A stretch of 64,000 bases of DNA from Plantactinospora sp. BC1 (GCF_003030345.1 NZ_CP028158.1:7998001-8062000); one strand, 5' to 3'. Positions 1 to 10,310 are shown, counted from the first letter of the stretch. Program-made: numbers and translations. The notes: generated from the sequence alone by a model not told the origin.

Positions 1-1196
1 TGCTGCACGGCGACCACTCCGGCGGTGCCGCCGCCGGCGCGGTACCCGGCGAGTCGGCCCGCCGCGCCGAGCAGGCCCGGCAGGGCGCCGGGCCGATCGC
101 CCGGCTGGCGGCCGAGGCCGGCGCCACCCTCCAGGTGGTCGAGGCACCGCTCTCCCGCCCCGTCGAGGAGGGCCCGGCGCTGAGCGCCGAGGAGGTCGAC
201 GCGGCCCTGCGCTACGGCTGGCGGCTCGCCGAGGAGGCCGTGGACGCCGGAGTGGACCTGCTGGTCCTCGCCGCCACCGGTGCGGGTACCGAGGCCGCCG
301 CCGCGGCCGTACTGGCCGCCACGGCCGGCGCCGAACCCGCAGCGGTACTCGGCCGGGTGGTGACGCTCGGCGGGAAGGTGGACGACGAGGCGTGGATGCG
401 GCGCTGCGCGGCGGTACGGGACGCGATGCACCGCACCCGGCGCAGCCCTCGGGACGCCAAGGACGTACTCGCCGAACTCGGTGGCGGCGACCTGGCGATC
501 GCCACCGGCGTACTGCTCGGGGCGACCGCCCGGCGTACCCCGGTGCTGCTGGACGGGCCGGTCGGGGTGGCGGCGGGCCTGGTCAGCCGGGACCTCGCCG
601 GCCAGGCCCGGCACTGGTGCCTGCTGCCGGACCACGGCGACCACCCGGCCGTCAAGCTCGGCGCCGACGTGCTCGACCTGACCCCGCTGTTCGACTTGCG
701 ACTCGGCCTCGGCGAGGGCGCCGCCGCGCTGGCCGCGCTGCCGCTGCTGCGCTCGGCGCTGACCCTCGCCGGCACCCTGCCGGTGCACCCGAGCCTGGCC
801 ACCGGCGAACCGACCGACGGCGAACCGGCGAACCCGGCGGACGGCGGCGGGACCGAGCCGGCACCCGAGGACTCGCTCCCACCGGTGCCGGACCCGGCCG
901 AGCCATGGGCACCGGGTCCGGCGACCGACCGGCCGGGGCAGGGCGACGACAGCCCCGACGACGACCAGGAGTTCATCGAGCCTCCGCCGGCCGGCCCCGG
1001 CCCGACCACCGTGCCGGAGGAGAGCACCGGGCCGGCAGACACCACCGGGCAGCCGTCGACGGACGCGCCGCTGCCGGGAGAGTCGACGACCGACACGCCG
1101 CCACTGCCGGGGCAGCCGTCGACCGGCCGCACCGGGCCGGCGGACGACCGGGACGCCGGGCGGGTCGGCGGCGCCACCGTGCCGCCGGGTGTCTGA
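1..1196 (+). CDS. cobT: Nicotinate-nucleotide-dimethylbenzimidazole phosphoribosyltransferase (CobT), 5' end outside window
   Basis: The reading frame is open from the left edge, so the N-terminus is missing. CobT makes alpha-ribazole phosphate from nicotinate mononucleotide and dimethylbenzimidazole in cytosolic cobalamin nucleotide-loop assembly. The C-terminal family signature is present: VDDEAWMRR, a GGGDLAIATGVLLGA stretch, VLLDG, and DLRLGLGEG followed by ALPLL, whose GEG supplies the usual catalytic Glu. The loop that is normally GEMGIGNTT reads AATGAGTEAAAA, an unusual divergence. The last ~140 residues are a Pro/Gly/Thr-rich tail absent from typical CobT. The stop overlaps the start of cobS by 8 nt, which supports co-translation and the assignment. 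A degenerate CobT-like protein is possible. Confidence 0.75.
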   Translation, partial: LHGDHSGGAAAGAVPGESARRAEQARQGAGPIARLAAEAGATLQVVEAPLSRPVEEGPALSAEEVDAALRYGWRLAEEAVDAGVDLLVLAATGAGTEAAAAAVLAATAGAEPAAVLGRVVTLGGKVDDEAWMRRCAAVRDAMHRTRRSPRDAKDVLAELGGGDLAIATGVLLGATARRTPVLLDGPVGVAAGLVSRDLAGQARHWCLLPDHGDHPAVKLGADVLDLTPLFDLRLGLGEGAAALAALPLLRSALTLAGTLPVHPSLATGEPTDGEPANPADGGGTEPAPEDSLPPVPDPAEPWAPGPATDRPGQGDDSPDDDQEFIEPPPAGPGPTTVPEESTGPADTTGQPSTDAPLPGESTTDTPPLPGQPSTGRTGPADDRDAGRVGGATVPPGV

Positions 1197-1995
1197 GGAC
1201 CGGTCCGAGGGCCGGTCCGAGAGCCGGTTTGAGGGCCGGTTCGCGGCCGGCGGCCGGCTGGCCCTGACCACCTTCACCGTCGCGCCGCTGCGGGCCGGTC
1301 GGGTCGACCGCGCCACCGCCGGTACGGCGATGACCCTGGCCCCGCTGGTCGGCGCCCTGCTCGGGGTACTCCTCGCCGGGCTGCTCGGCGGGCTGGCGGC
1401 GATCGCCCCGCCACTGGTCGCCGGTGTGGTGACCGTGGCCGCGGCGGCGCTGCTGACCCGGGGACTGCACCTGGACGGGCTGGCCGACACCGTGGACGCG
1501 CTCGGCTCGTACCGCTCGGGAGAGGCGGCGCTGCGGATCATGCGGCAGCCGGACGTCGGCCCGTTCGGGGTGACCGCGCTGCTGCTCGTACTCCTGCTCC
1601 AGGCGGCGTCGTTCGCGGCGCTGGCGGCCCGGCCGTGGACCGCGCTGCTCGCGACGCTGGCCGCCGGTGCCGCGACCGGCCGGCTGGCGGTGAGCTGGGC
1701 CTGCCGGCGCGGTGTCCCGGCGGCCCGCCCGGAGGGGCTCGGCGCGCTGGTCGCCGGTACCGTCGGCCCGGCGGCGCTGCTCGGGCTCTCCGCCGGGGTG
1801 GCGCTGCTCGCCGTGCCGGCGGTGCCGGGCCGCCCCTGGCAGGGGCCGCTCGCGGTCGCCGTGGCGCTGGCCGGCACCCTGCTGCTGCTCCGGCACGTGG
1901 TACGCCGGATCGGCGGCATCACCGGTGACGTGCTCGGCGCCAGCGTCGAACTCGGCGGCACGCTGTTCTACCTCGGGGTCGTGCTGACCGGCTGA
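1189..1995 (+). CDS. cobS: Adenosylcobinamide-GDP ribazoletransferase (CobS)
   Basis: This integral membrane enzyme joins adenosylcobinamide-GDP to alpha-ribazole(-phosphate), the last step of cobalamin assembly. The 268-residue product has the CobS signature HLDGLADTVDAL near residue 100, GGITGDVLGASVELGG near the C-terminus, and several hydrophobic segments. The GTG start overlaps the cobT stop. Residues 3-18 are four copies of a 12-nt unit (EDRS, EGRS, ESRF, EGRF), an unusual repetitive N-terminus before the conserved LALTTFTVAPL start of the family; the true domain begins near residue 25. Confidence 0.9.
   Translation: MSEDRSEGRSESRFEGRFAAGGRLALTTFTVAPLRAGRVDRATAGTAMTLAPLVGALLGVLLAGLLGGLAAIAPPLVAGVVTVAAAALLTRGLHLDGLADTVDALGSYRSGEAALRIMRQPDVGPFGVTALLLVLLLQAASFAALAARPWTALLATLAAGAATGRLAVSWACRRGVPAARPEGLGALVAGTVGPAALLGLSAGVALLAVPAVPGRPWQGPLAVAVALAGTLLLLRHVVRRIGGITGDVLGASVELGGTLFYLGVVLTG
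1195..1242 (+). repeat. Four tandem 12-bp units at the cobT/cobS junction
   Basis: Units of the form GAGGGCCGGTCC begin at 1195, 1207, 1219 and 1231 with a few substitutions. They start inside the cobT stop codon overlap and encode the first residues of CobS. Confidence 0.85.
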
Positions 1996-2078
1996 CCGGG
2001 CAGGCGTTCGCGGGTAGCGTTCGCGAAAGGGACACCGGCACGAGTGGCAGGCCGACAGGCGGTCGAGCGGGGGACGTT

Positions 2079-3371
2079 ATGCTCATCACGGACGATTTCC
2101 TGCCCGTGCCGGTCCCGGAGTCGTTGACCGCGACCTATCTGGTGCCCACCACCGGCCAGGTCGACCCGGCCCCGGCGGAGGCGGTGGCGGCGCTGGGCGG
2201 CCGGCTCTCCGGGCCGGTGCACGACCTGGCCCGGCAGATGCTGGACAGCCCGCTGATGACGGTCGACACCCGGCCGATCGCCGAGTTCCCGCACCTGCCG
2301 CCGGACCTGCTGACCGCGTTCGGAGCCACCGACACCCAGCTGGCCCGGCTGGACGCCGCCACCGACCTGGTGGTGGTGCAGGCCAGCTACCGGCCCGGCT
2401 GGCCACCCGCGCACGAGTGGGCGGCCCGGACGGTCGCCTGCGCCGTCGCCGAGTCCCTCGGCGCCGACCTGGTGGACGTCTTCGCGTTGCAGTTCCTCGA
2501 CCCGGCCACCGCGCTGCGCTCGCTGCCCGACGCCGAGGGCCGGGTACGCCTGATCGACTGGGTCCTGGTGCCGTACTCGTCCGACGACGGCGGGCTCTGG
2601 TTCACCACGAAGGGACTGCGCCGGTTCGGGCTGCTGGAGTTGCAGGCGCAGGGGGTGCCGACGCATCTGACCCGGGCCTGGGGCGCGGTGATGACCGGGG
2701 CGGCCCGACGACTGCTCCGGGCCTGGACCGACGGGCTCACCGACAGCGAGGTGCCGGCCTTCGTCCAGTTGCCGGTGGTCACCTCGGTCACCGGGCACGA
2801 CATCGCGGTGGCGTACGGCAACCCGCAGCAGCACGACACCACCGGTCCGGCGGCGCTGCGGCTGGAACTCGACCCGGCCACCGACCCGGACGCGGACTCG
2901 TTCCTGACCCTGCTGCCGCCCTCCGGGCACCCCGGCCCGGCCGGGCGGTACTTCGCCGCCGTCTGCGCCGCCCTCTTCGGTGCCGCCGCCCAGTCCGACG
3001 TCCGGTACGCCCGCCCCGACGACGCGATGGCCCGGGCGATCGCCACCGCCCGGGACGGGCTGCCCGGCATCCGGGAGCGGTTCCTCGCCGGCACCCTGCC
3101 GGACGGGGTACAGCTGCTGGTCAAGTACGGCCTGCCGACCGACGAGGGGCCGGAGTTCGTCTGGGCCGGGGTGACCTCGTGGGCGACACCGGAACGGATC
3201 GTCGGGGCCAGCGCCAGCGACGCCACGGCCGATCCGGCGGTCCGGGTCGGCCGGCCCGTCGTGGTGGACGCCGTCGACGTGGTCGACTGGGCCCTGCTGG
3301 ACGGCAGCGGGGTGATCGAGGGCGGCTGGACGCAGGCCGTACTCGACGCGGGCGACCGCTCCCAGCGCTGA
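2079..3371 (+). CDS. DUF2314 domain protein
   Basis: The 430-residue soluble protein ends in a DUF2314-like domain (about residues 340-420): VKYGLPTDEGPEFVWAGVTSW, then VRVGRPVVVDAVDVVDWALLDG and a final GGWT. The first ~300 residues resemble no family I can name and lack membrane segments. ATG 2079 follows a GGGGGA ribosome binding site. It stands alone between cobS and the convergent gcvT. The molecular function of DUF2314 proteins is not established. Confidence 0.7.
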   Translation: MLITDDFLPVPVPESLTATYLVPTTGQVDPAPAEAVAALGGRLSGPVHDLARQMLDSPLMTVDTRPIAEFPHLPPDLLTAFGATDTQLARLDAATDLVVVQASYRPGWPPAHEWAARTVACAVAESLGADLVDVFALQFLDPATALRSLPDAEGRVRLIDWVLVPYSSDDGGLWFTTKGLRRFGLLELQAQGVPTHLTRAWGAVMTGAARRLLRAWTDGLTDSEVPAFVQLPVVTSVTGHDIAVAYGNPQQHDTTGPAALRLELDPATDPDADSFLTLLPPSGHPGPAGRYFAAVCAALFGAAAQSDVRYARPDDAMARAIATARDGLPGIRERFLAGTLPDGVQLLVKYGLPTDEGPEFVWAGVTSWATPERIVGASASDATADPAVRVGRPVVVDAVDVVDWALLDGSGVIEGGWTQAVLDAGDRSQR

Positions 3372-3387
3372 CCCGGCGCGGGGGCCG

Positions 3388-4575
3388 CTACCTGACGGAG
3401 GGTTGCACGAACGGTGGCCGGACCACCCGCATCGTCGCGCGGCGGCCCCGGACGTCGACCACGACCTCGTCGTCCTGGCCCAGCCCGGCGGCGCTGTCCA
3501 GCAGGGCGAGGGCGATGCCGGCCTTCCGGGTCGGCGAGAAGGTGCCGCTGGTGACCGTGCCGACCGGCGTGCCGTCGGCGGAGAGCACCGCCATGCCCGG
3601 CCTCGGGATGCCCCGGTCCAGCGCCAGCAGCCCCCAGAGGGTACGGCGGGGCCCGGCCGCCTTCTCGGCGAGCAGCGCGTCCCGGCCCCAGAACGCCGGC
3701 TTCTCCCAGCCGACCGCCCAGCCCGCCCGGGCCTGCACCGGGGTGATCTCCGGGGAGAGGTCCTGGCCGTGCAGCGGGTAGCCCATCTCGGTCCTCAGGG
3801 TGTCCCGGGCGCCGAGCCCGCAGGCGCGGATCCCGTACGGCTCGCCGGCCGCCAGCAGCGCGTCCCAGACCGTGGTCGCCGCCTCGGCCGGGACCACGAG
3901 CTCGTACCCGTGCTCGCCGGTGTAACCGGTCCGGCAGACCACCAGCGGCACCAGGTCGCCGGCCGGGGTGGGCGCCCCGGCGCTGGAGAAGCCGAGTTCG
4001 GCGGTGGAGAAGCTCATGTAGCCGTGCCCGGTCGGCAGTCCGAGGGTGCCGAGCAGCTCTGCCGAACGCGGCCCCTGCACCGCCAGTACGGCGTACGCGT
4101 CGTGCTCGTTCGTCACGGTGATCCCGGCCGGGGCGGCGGCACGGAGCCGGCGTACCACCTCGGCGGTGTTGGCGGCGTTCGGGATCAGGAAGACGTGCTC
4201 GGGGCCGTGCAGGTAGGCGATGATGTCGTCCACCACGCCGCCGGTGGTCTCGTCGCAGCAGAGCGTGTACTGCGCCCGTCCCGGCCCGATCCGGCCCAGG
4301 TCGTTGCTGAGGCAGGCGTTGACGAAGTCGGCCGCCCCCGGACCGGTGACCCGGGCCTTGCCCAGGTGGGAGACGTCGAACACACCCACCCCGGTACGCA
4401 CCGCGGTGTGCTCCCGGAGGACTCCGCCACCGGCGTACTCCAGCGGCATGGACCAGCCGCCGAAGGCGGCGAACTTGGCGCCGAGCGCGGCGTGCCGCTC
4501 GTGCAGCGGCGACTGGCGGAGTGCGTCGGCGGAAGGTTCCGGGGTCTCGCCGGTCACCTGCGTCGGGTCGGTCAT
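3388..4575 (-). CDS. gcvT: Glycine cleavage system T protein (aminomethyltransferase)
   Basis: GcvT transfers the methylene group of aminomethyl-lipoyl H protein to tetrahydrofolate, releasing ammonia. The 395-residue length is normal. Family signatures include the N-terminal [73 protein letters not shown] and the C-terminal [11 protein letters not shown]. The frame stays open far upstream, but ATG 4575 matches the family N-terminus and has TAGGTT 7 nt upstream, consistent with a leaderless mRNA. GcvH and GcvP are not in the window. It is divergent from pepA. Confidence 0.95.
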   Translation of the reverse strand: MTDPTQVTGETPEPSADALRQSPLHERHAALGAKFAAFGGWSMPLEYAGGGVLREHTAVRTGVGVFDVSHLGKARVTGPGAADFVNACLSNDLGRIGPGRAQYTLCCDETTGGVVDDIIAYLHGPEHVFLIPNAANTAEVVRRLRAAAPAGITVTNEHDAYAVLAVQGPRSAELLGTLGLPTGHGYMSFSTAELGFSSAGAPTPAGDLVPLVVCRTGYTGEHGYELVVPAEAATTVWDALLAAGEPYGIRACGLGARDTLRTEMGYPLHGQDLSPEITPVQARAGWAVGWEKPAFWGRDALLAEKAAGPRRTLWGLLALDRGIPRPGMAVLSADGTPVGTVTSGTFSPTRKAGIALALLDSAAGLGQDDEVVVDVRGRRATMRVVRPPFVQPSVR

Positions 4576-4579
4576 GGGT

Positions 4580-4676
4580 CGCAACCTACCTGCGATCCGG
4601 CTGATGGTTAGCATCGGCGGGACCCCTCCGGCGGACCGTCGGCGGGACAGCCCCTTCGTCCGGCGGGTAGGTTGCG
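4580..4676. promoter_or_regulatory. Mirrored -10 elements in the gcvT/pepA divergent region
   Basis: CGCAACCTACC at 4580-4590 and its exact reverse complement GGTAGGTTGCG at 4666-4676 face each other. Each holds TAGGTT, a plausible actinobacterial -10 element, one reading toward gcvT (leaderless) and one toward pepA (about 55-nt leader). Confidence 0.5.
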
Positions 4677-4737
4677 CCGGAGACCACAACGCCCGGCCGC
4701 AACCAGGCGGCCGGCCACGCCCGTCCGGAGCCGCGCA

Positions 4738-6321
4738 GTGACATCGCCCAGCACCAGCCTCAGCCTGGTCGACACCGACCCCGCCGAACTCGCCGTCGAC
4801 GCCGTCGTCATCGGGTTGCACAGCCAGACGGCGGACGACCCGGGCTCTGGCGCCGACGCCGCCGCGGCCCTGCTCCTCGCGACCGGCGCGGAGAGCATCG
4901 CCGCGGCGTTCGACGGCCGGCTGACGGAGACCCTGGCGCTGCTGGGCGCCACCGGCGGCCCGGGTGAGGTGATCAAGCTGGCCACCCTGGGCACCATCAC
5001 GGCGCCGCTGGTCGTCGCCGTCGGGCTCGGTGCCGAGCCCACCGGCGCCGCCCCGGCACCGGAGACGCTGCGCCGGGCGGCCGCCTCGGCCGTCCGGGCG
5101 CTGGCCGGCGCCGAGCGGGTCGCGCTGACCCTTCCGCTGCCCGACGACGAGGACGGTCCGGCCGCGCTGCGCGCCACCGCCGAGGGTGCGCTGCTCGGGG
5201 CGTACCGGTTCGCCGGCTACAAGACCCGGCCGCAGCCGACCCGCCGCTCGCCGGTCGCCGCGATCGCGGTGCACGTGCCGGACGCCGGTGACGACCGGGC
5301 CCAGGCGGAGATCACCCGGGCCGGTGTGGTGGCCCGGGCCGTCACCCGTACCCGGGACTGGGTGAACACGGCGCCGAACGAGCTGCGCCCGCCCTCCTTC
5401 GCCGACTCGGTGGCCGCCGCCGCCCGGGAGGCGGGGCTCGGCGTGGAGGTCCTCGACGAGCAGGCGCTGGCCGCCGGCGGCTACGGCGGCATCCTGGCCG
5501 TCGGGCTCGGCTCGGAGGCGCCGCCCCGGCTGGTGAAGCTCAGCTACGAGCCGGCCGCCGCCGGTGCCGCCGGGTCGGTGAAGCGGCTCGCGCTGGTGGG
5601 CAAGGGCATCACCTTCGACACCGGGGGCGTCTCGATCAAGCCGGCCCAGGGCATGTGGGAGATGAAGTCCGACATGGCCGGCGCGGCGGCGGTCGCCGCG
5701 ACGATGCTGGCGGTCGCCGAGCTGAAGCCGGCGGTGGCGGTGACGGCGTACCTGCCGATGGCCGAGAACATGCCGTCGGCCACCGCGTACCGGCCGGGCG
5801 ACGTGGTGACGATGTACAACGGCAAGCGGGTCGAGGTGCTCAACACCGACGCCGAGGGGCGGATGATCCTCGGTGACGCGATGGCCCGGGCCTGCGAGGA
5901 CGGCTGCGACTACCTGGTCGAGACCTCGACGCTGACCGGCGGCCAGGTGGTGGCGCTGGGCAAGCGGGTGGCCGGGGTGATGGGCAGCACCGACCTCTGC
6001 CAGCGGGTCCAGCAGGCCGGCGACGCGGCCGGCGAGCCGACCTGGCCGATGCCGCTGCCGGACGACGTCCGCAAGGGCATGGACTCCGAGGTCGCCGACA
6101 TCTCCCAGGTGAACGCGTCGATGGACCGGGCCGGTCACATGCTCCAGGGCGGTGTCTTCCTGCGCGAGTTCGTCGCCGACGAGGTGCCGTGGGCGCACAT
6201 CGACATCGCCGGGCCGAGCTACCACTCGGGCGAGCCGACCGGGTACTGGACCAAGGGCGGCACCGGGGTGCCGGTGCGTACCCTGCTGGAGCTGGTCGAC
6301 GACATCGCCGCGAACGACTGA
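4738..6321 (+). CDS. pepA: Leucyl aminopeptidase (M17 family)
   Basis: This cytosolic two-metal aminopeptidase removes N-terminal residues from peptides. The 527-residue product has the family's metal and catalytic motifs: [16 protein letters not shown] with MKSDMAGAA (around residues 285-320), then [13 protein letters not shown] (around 370). GTG 4738 is chosen because it follows a GGAG at 4725-4728 and gives a normal N-terminus; an in-frame upstream start at 4672 would add 22 Arg/Pro-rich residues. The last residues, [15 protein letters not shown], are typical. A strong hairpin follows the stop. Confidence 0.93.
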   Translation: MTSPSTSLSLVDTDPAELAVDAVVIGLHSQTADDPGSGADAAAALLLATGAESIAAAFDGRLTETLALLGATGGPGEVIKLATLGTITAPLVVAVGLGAEPTGAAPAPETLRRAAASAVRALAGAERVALTLPLPDDEDGPAALRATAEGALLGAYRFAGYKTRPQPTRRSPVAAIAVHVPDAGDDRAQAEITRAGVVARAVTRTRDWVNTAPNELRPPSFADSVAAAAREAGLGVEVLDEQALAAGGYGGILAVGLGSEAPPRLVKLSYEPAAAGAAGSVKRLALVGKGITFDTGGVSIKPAQGMWEMKSDMAGAAAVAATMLAVAELKPAVAVTAYLPMAENMPSATAYRPGDVVTMYNGKRVEVLNTDAEGRMILGDAMARACEDGCDYLVETSTLTGGQVVALGKRVAGVMGSTDLCQRVQQAGDAAGEPTWPMPLPDDVRKGMDSEVADISQVNASMDRAGHMLQGGVFLREFVADEVPWAHIDIAGPSYHSGEPTGYWTKGGTGVPVRTLLELVDDIAAND

Positions 6322-6329
6322 CGCCGTGC

Positions 6330-6359
6330 GCCGCCGACCCCTCCGGCGGGGTCGGCGGC
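6330..6359. terminator. Hairpin between pepA and the convergent 6367-6693 gene
   Basis: GCCGCCGACCCC (6330-6341) pairs perfectly with GGGGTCGGCGGC (6348-6359) over a 6-nt loop. Its position between convergent stops suggests a bidirectional terminator without a U-tract. Confidence 0.75.
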
Positions 6360-6366
6360 CGGGCGG

Positions 6367-6693
6367 TCAGGCCGTGGGCCGCCGCTTGCGGCGCTCGTTG
6401 AAGTCGCGCATCCGCTGCGGATAGCCGACCAGCCGCACGTCGTAGATCGGGATCGCCATCTTGTGCGCGAACCGCCGGGCGCCGTCCGGGCCGTCGATCC
6501 GGCGCCGGGTCCATTCGCCGTCGTGCGCGATCAGCATGACGGTGGTCTCGGTCACGGTCGTCCGGGGCTCGATGAACGCCTCGACACCGCGCTTCGACCG
6601 GACGAACTGTTCAAGATGGTCAAGATCGGCACGGCTGGCGGGACGGTCACCCGCCGTGACAACAGCCTTCTTGCGTCGGCGAAACCAGGCCAA
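6367..6693 (-). CDS. Conserved small protein of unknown function
   Basis: The 108-residue protein is basic at both ends (MAWFRRRKK... and ...NERRKRRPTA) with a mixed alpha/beta centre (TTVTETTVMLIAHDGEWTRRRI, AIPIYDVRLVGYPQRM). No membrane segment or known domain is visible. The start appears to be TTG, preceded by GGAGAGGG. Coding character and purine-rich leader make it a likely real gene. I do not recognise a function. Confidence 0.65.
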   Translation of the reverse strand: MAWFRRRKKAVVTAGDRPASRADLDHLEQFVRSKRGVEAFIEPRTTVTETTVMLIAHDGEWTRRRIDGPDGARRFAHKMAIPIYDVRLVGYPQRMRDFNERRKRRPTA

Positions 6694-6961
6694 CCCGACC
6701 CTCTCCTCCCCGGCACGGCCGCCCCGCGACGAAACTGGCGACTTCCGGCAAGCGTACGTCCCGACGACGTGTCCTTGGGCACCTCGGTACGCGGCCCGCT
6801 TCCACTAGTGACAAGATGACCGAGGTGGGCGCTCCCCGGTCGGCGACTGTCAGTTCCGGAGAAAGTCCACGCCACGCCGGGCGGAGAACCCGACCGGGGT
6901 GGCGGTATGCCCGGTTGACCGGCATCACCCTCGTAGCAGCGACGCGACCTGGGAGTTAACT

Positions 6962-8350
6962 GTGAGCGAGCCGAACGGCGGAACGTTCGATGTCGTCATC
7001 CTCGGGGGTGGCAGCGGCGGGTACGCGGCGGCGCTGCGCGCCGCCCAACTGGACCTCTCGGTCGCGATGATCGAGAAGGGCAAGGTCGGCGGCACCTGCC
7101 TGCACAACGGCTGCATCCCCACCAAGGCGCTGCTGCACGCGGCCGAGATCGCCGACCAGACCCGCGAGTCGGAGCAGTTCGGTGTCAAGGCCGAGCTGGT
7201 CGGCATCGACATGGCCGGCGTCAACTCGTACAAGGACGGCGTGATCTCGCGGCTCTACAAGGGCCTGCAAGGACTCATCAAGGGCGCCAAGATCACCGTG
7301 GTCGAGGGTGAGGGCAGGCTCGTCTCCGCCGACACCGTCGAGGCGAACGGCGCCCGCTACACCGGCCGCAACGTCATCCTGGCCACCGGCTCGTACGCCC
7401 GGTCCCTGCCCGGCCTGGAGATCGACGGCGAGCGGGTGATCACCAGCGACCACGCCCTGACCCTGGACCGGGTGCCGACCTCGGCGATCGTGCTCGGCGG
7501 CGGCGTGATCGGCGTCGAGTTCGCCAGCGTCTGGAAGTCCTTCGGCGTCGACGTCACCATCATCGAGGCGCTGCCCCGGCTGGTCGCGGCCGAGGACGAG
7601 GAGTCCTCCAAGGCGCTGGAGCGGGCGTTCCGCAAGCGCGGCATCGCCTTCAAGACCGGCAAGCGGTTCGAGAAGGTGGAGCACACCGAGAAGGGCGTCA
7701 AGGTCACTATCGAGGGTGGCGAGACCTTCGAGGCCGAGGTGCTGCTGGTGGCCGTCGGCCGTGGCCCGAACACCGCCAACCTCGGCTACGAGGAGCAGGG
7801 CGTCAAGCTCGACCGGGGCTTCGTGATCACCGACGAGCGGCTGCGCACCGGGGTGCCGAACGTCTACGCCGTCGGCGACATCGTGCCCGGCCTCCAGCTC
7901 GCGCACCGGGGCTTCCAGCAGGGCATCTTCGTGGCCGAGGAGATCGCCGGCCGCAACCCTGCCGTGATCGACGAGAACGGCATCCCCCGGGTCACCTACT
8001 CCGACCCGGAGCTGGCCTCGGTCGGGCTCACCGAGGCCCGGGCCAAGGAGCAGTACGGCGCCGACAAGGTGAAGACCTACAACTACAACCTCGGTGGCAA
8101 CGGCAAGAGCCAGATCCTCAAGACCGCCGGCTTCGTCAAGCTGGTACGGGTCGACGACGGTCCCGTGGTCGGCCTGCACATGGTGGGGGCCCGGGTCGGC
8201 GAGCTGGTCGGCGAGGCGCAACTCATCTTCAACTGGGAGGCGTACCCCGCCGAGGTGGCGCAGCTCATCCACGCCCACCCCACCCAGAGCGAGGCGCTCG
8301 GCGAGGCCCACATGGCCCTGGCCGGCAAGCCGCTGCACGCACACGCCTGA
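6962..8350 (+). CDS. lpdA: Dihydrolipoyl dehydrogenase (E3)
   Basis: This flavoprotein reoxidises dihydrolipoyl groups of 2-oxoacid dehydrogenase complexes and the glycine cleavage system with NAD+. It shows the FAD-binding VVILGGGSGGYAAALRAAQ, the redox disulfide motif GGTCLHNGCIPTKALLH (around residues 40-56), an NAD-binding VLGGGVIGVEF, and the C-terminal His-Glu pair in AHPTQSEALGEAH. GTG 6962 follows GGGAG and begins right at the Rossmann strand; upstream in-frame starts only add unconserved residues. It lies 71 nt upstream of the E2 gene, a likely operon. Length 462 aa is normal. Confidence 0.95.
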   Translation: MSEPNGGTFDVVILGGGSGGYAAALRAAQLDLSVAMIEKGKVGGTCLHNGCIPTKALLHAAEIADQTRESEQFGVKAELVGIDMAGVNSYKDGVISRLYKGLQGLIKGAKITVVEGEGRLVSADTVEANGARYTGRNVILATGSYARSLPGLEIDGERVITSDHALTLDRVPTSAIVLGGGVIGVEFASVWKSFGVDVTIIEALPRLVAAEDEESSKALERAFRKRGIAFKTGKRFEKVEHTEKGVKVTIEGGETFEAEVLLVAVGRGPNTANLGYEEQGVKLDRGFVITDERLRTGVPNVYAVGDIVPGLQLAHRGFQQGIFVAEEIAGRNPAVIDENGIPRVTYSDPELASVGLTEARAKEQYGADKVKTYNYNLGGNGKSQILKTAGFVKLVRVDDGPVVGLHMVGARVGELVGEAQLIFNWEAYPAEVAQLIHAHPTQSEALGEAHMALAGKPLHAHA

Positions 8351-8421
8351 CCACAGAATCTCCGCGCCCGCCCGGCACCAACCGGGCCAGGAACGCACAG
8401 GCCACGAAGGAGTCTTGAAAG

Positions 8422-10293
8422 ATGCCGGTATCGGTCACCATGCCCCGGCTGGGCGAGAGCGTCACTGAGGGCACCGTCACCCGGTGGTTGAAGCAGGAGG
8501 GCGACCGCGTCGAGGTCGACGAGCCCCTGCTGGAGGTTTCCACCGACAAGGTCGACACCGAGATCCCCTCCCCGGCGGCCGGCGTGCTGGCCCGGATCGT
8601 GGTGAGCGAGGACGAGACCGCCGAGGTCGGCAGCGAGCTGGCGGTGATCGACGGCGACGGCGAGGCGGGCGGCGAGGCCCGGCCGGCCCAGCCGGAGGCG
8701 GCCGAGGCGGAGCAGGCACCCGCCGAGGCGGCGGCCCCGGCCGAGGAGCCGGCCGGCGAGCCGGAGCAGGCCGAGGAGCAGCAGCAGGCCGAGCCGGAGA
8801 CGGTGGCCGCGCAGACCGCGCCGGCCGGCGACTCCGGCACCGTCCTCAAGATGCCGGCGCTGGGCGAGAGCGTCACCGAGGGCACGGTGACCCGCTGGCT
8901 GAAGGAGGTCGGCGACACCGTCGAGGCCGACGAGCCGCTGGTCGAGGTCTCCACCGACAAGGTGGACACCGAGATCCCCTCCCCGGTCGCCGGCACCCTG
9001 CTGGAGATCCGGGTCAGCCAGGACGAGACCGCGCCGGTCGGTGCCGACCTGGCGGTGATCGGTGCCGCCGGAGGTGCCGCCCCGGCCGCCGAACCGGCGA
9101 AGCCGGCTCCCGAGGCCGCGAAGCCGGCACCTGAGGCCGCGAAGCCGGCACCCGAGCCCGAGCCCGAGCCGGAGCCGGAGCCGGAGCCCGCGAAGCAGGC
9201 GGCACCGGCGGCCGGTGCGTCGTACCAGACCCCGGCGCCGGAGACCGAGCGTTCCGAGCAGCCGGCCCGGACCGAGCGGGCGGCCCAACCCGCCCCGACC
9301 GGTACCCGGGCTCCCGCGCCGGCCCCGGCGCCCTCCGGGGAGAACGGTGCCGGCTACGTCACCCCGCTGGTACGCAAGCTCGCCAGCGACCAGGGCGTCG
9401 ACCTCTCCACCGTCAGCGGTACCGGGGTCGGTGGCCGGATCCGCAAGCAGGACGTACTCGAAGCGGCGGAGCGGGCCCGCGCGGCCGCGCAGGCCCCGGC
9501 CGCCCAGCCGGCCGCGGAGGCCGCCGCACCGGCCCCGAAGGCGGCACCGAAGGCGGAACCGAGCCCGCTGCGGGGCAGCACCCAGAAGCTGCCCCGGATC
9601 CGCGCGGTCATCGCCAAGCGGATGCAGGAGTCGCTGCACGAGATGGCGCAGCTCACCACCGTCGTCGAGGTGGACGTGACCAAGGTGGCCCGGTTGCGGG
9701 CCAGGGCCAAGGACACGTTCCTGCAGCGGCACGGGGTCAAGCTGTCGTTCCTGCCGTTCTTCGCGCTGGCCGCCGTCGAGGCGTTGCAGACCTACCCGGT
9801 GGTCAACGCCCGGATGGACCTCGACGGGGGGACGATCACCTACCCCGAGGCGGAGCACCTGGGCATCGCCGTCGACACCGAGCGCGGCCTGATGGTGCCG
9901 GTGATCCACAACGCGGGTGACCTGAACCTGGCCGGGATCGCCCGGCGGGTCGCGGATCTCGCCGAGCGGACCCGGACCAACAAGATCAGCCCGGACGAGA
10001 TCGCCGGGGCCACCTTCACGCTGACCAACACCGGCAGCCGGGGTGCGCTCTTCGACACCCCGATCGTGCCGGCGCCGCAGTCGGCGATGCTCGGCACCGG
10101 CGCGGTGGTCAAGCGTCCGATGGTGGTCACCGACCCGCAGCTCGGCGAGGTGATCGTGCCGCGCTCGATGGTCTACCTGGCGCTCTCCTACGACCACCGG
10201 CTGGTCGACGGCGCGGACGCCGCCCGGTTCCTGACCGCGGTCAAGGAGCGGCTGGAGGCCGCCCAGTTCGAGGCCGAACTCGGGCTCGCCTGA
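8422..10293 (+). CDS. sucB: 2-oxoglutarate dehydrogenase E2 component (dihydrolipoamide succinyltransferase)
   Basis: The 623-residue protein has two N-terminal lipoyl domains (about 1-75 and 135-210), each with the lipoylation motif [14 protein letters not shown], then Ala/Pro/Glu linkers, a peripheral E3-binding domain ([19 protein letters not shown], near 315-350) and a C-terminal acyltransferase domain ending with the catalytic [14 protein letters not shown]. Two lipoyl domains are typical of actinobacterial E2. Whether it serves 2-oxoglutarate, pyruvate or both cannot be decided here; in actinobacteria this E2 often serves pyruvate dehydrogenase. ATG 8422 follows GAAGGAGT. LipB at 16.1 kb is needed for its lipoylation. 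Confidence 0.92.
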   Translation: MPVSVTMPRLGESVTEGTVTRWLKQEGDRVEVDEPLLEVSTDKVDTEIPSPAAGVLARIVVSEDETAEVGSELAVIDGDGEAGGEARPAQPEAAEAEQAPAEAAAPAEEPAGEPEQAEEQQQAEPETVAAQTAPAGDSGTVLKMPALGESVTEGTVTRWLKEVGDTVEADEPLVEVSTDKVDTEIPSPVAGTLLEIRVSQDETAPVGADLAVIGAAGGAAPAAEPAKPAPEAAKPAPEAAKPAPEPEPEPEPEPEPAKQAAPAAGASYQTPAPETERSEQPARTERAAQPAPTGTRAPAPAPAPSGENGAGYVTPLVRKLASDQGVDLSTVSGTGVGGRIRKQDVLEAAERARAAAQAPAAQPAAEAAAPAPKAAPKAEPSPLRGSTQKLPRIRAVIAKRMQESLHEMAQLTTVVEVDVTKVARLRARAKDTFLQRHGVKLSFLPFFALAAVEALQTYPVVNARMDLDGGTITYPEAEHLGIAVDTERGLMVPVIHNAGDLNLAGIARRVADLAERTRTNKISPDEIAGATFTLTNTGSRGALFDTPIVPAPQSAMLGTGAVVKRPMVVTDPQLGEVIVPRSMVYLALSYDHRLVDGADAARFLTAVKERLEAAQFEAELGLA

Positions 10294-10310
10294 CCGCAGC
10301 AGCGTCTCGT

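Noticed and set aside
2387-3226. Long minus-strand frame inside the DUF2314 gene
   Set aside because: Antisense frame with Ser/Arg-rich composition, no ribosome binding site and no recognisable domain.
3388-6225. A single minus-strand open frame of 945 codons covering gcvT and the antisense of pepA
   Set aside because: Only the part from 4575 matches GcvT; the rest is antisense to clear aminopeptidase motifs and is open because of extreme third-position GC.
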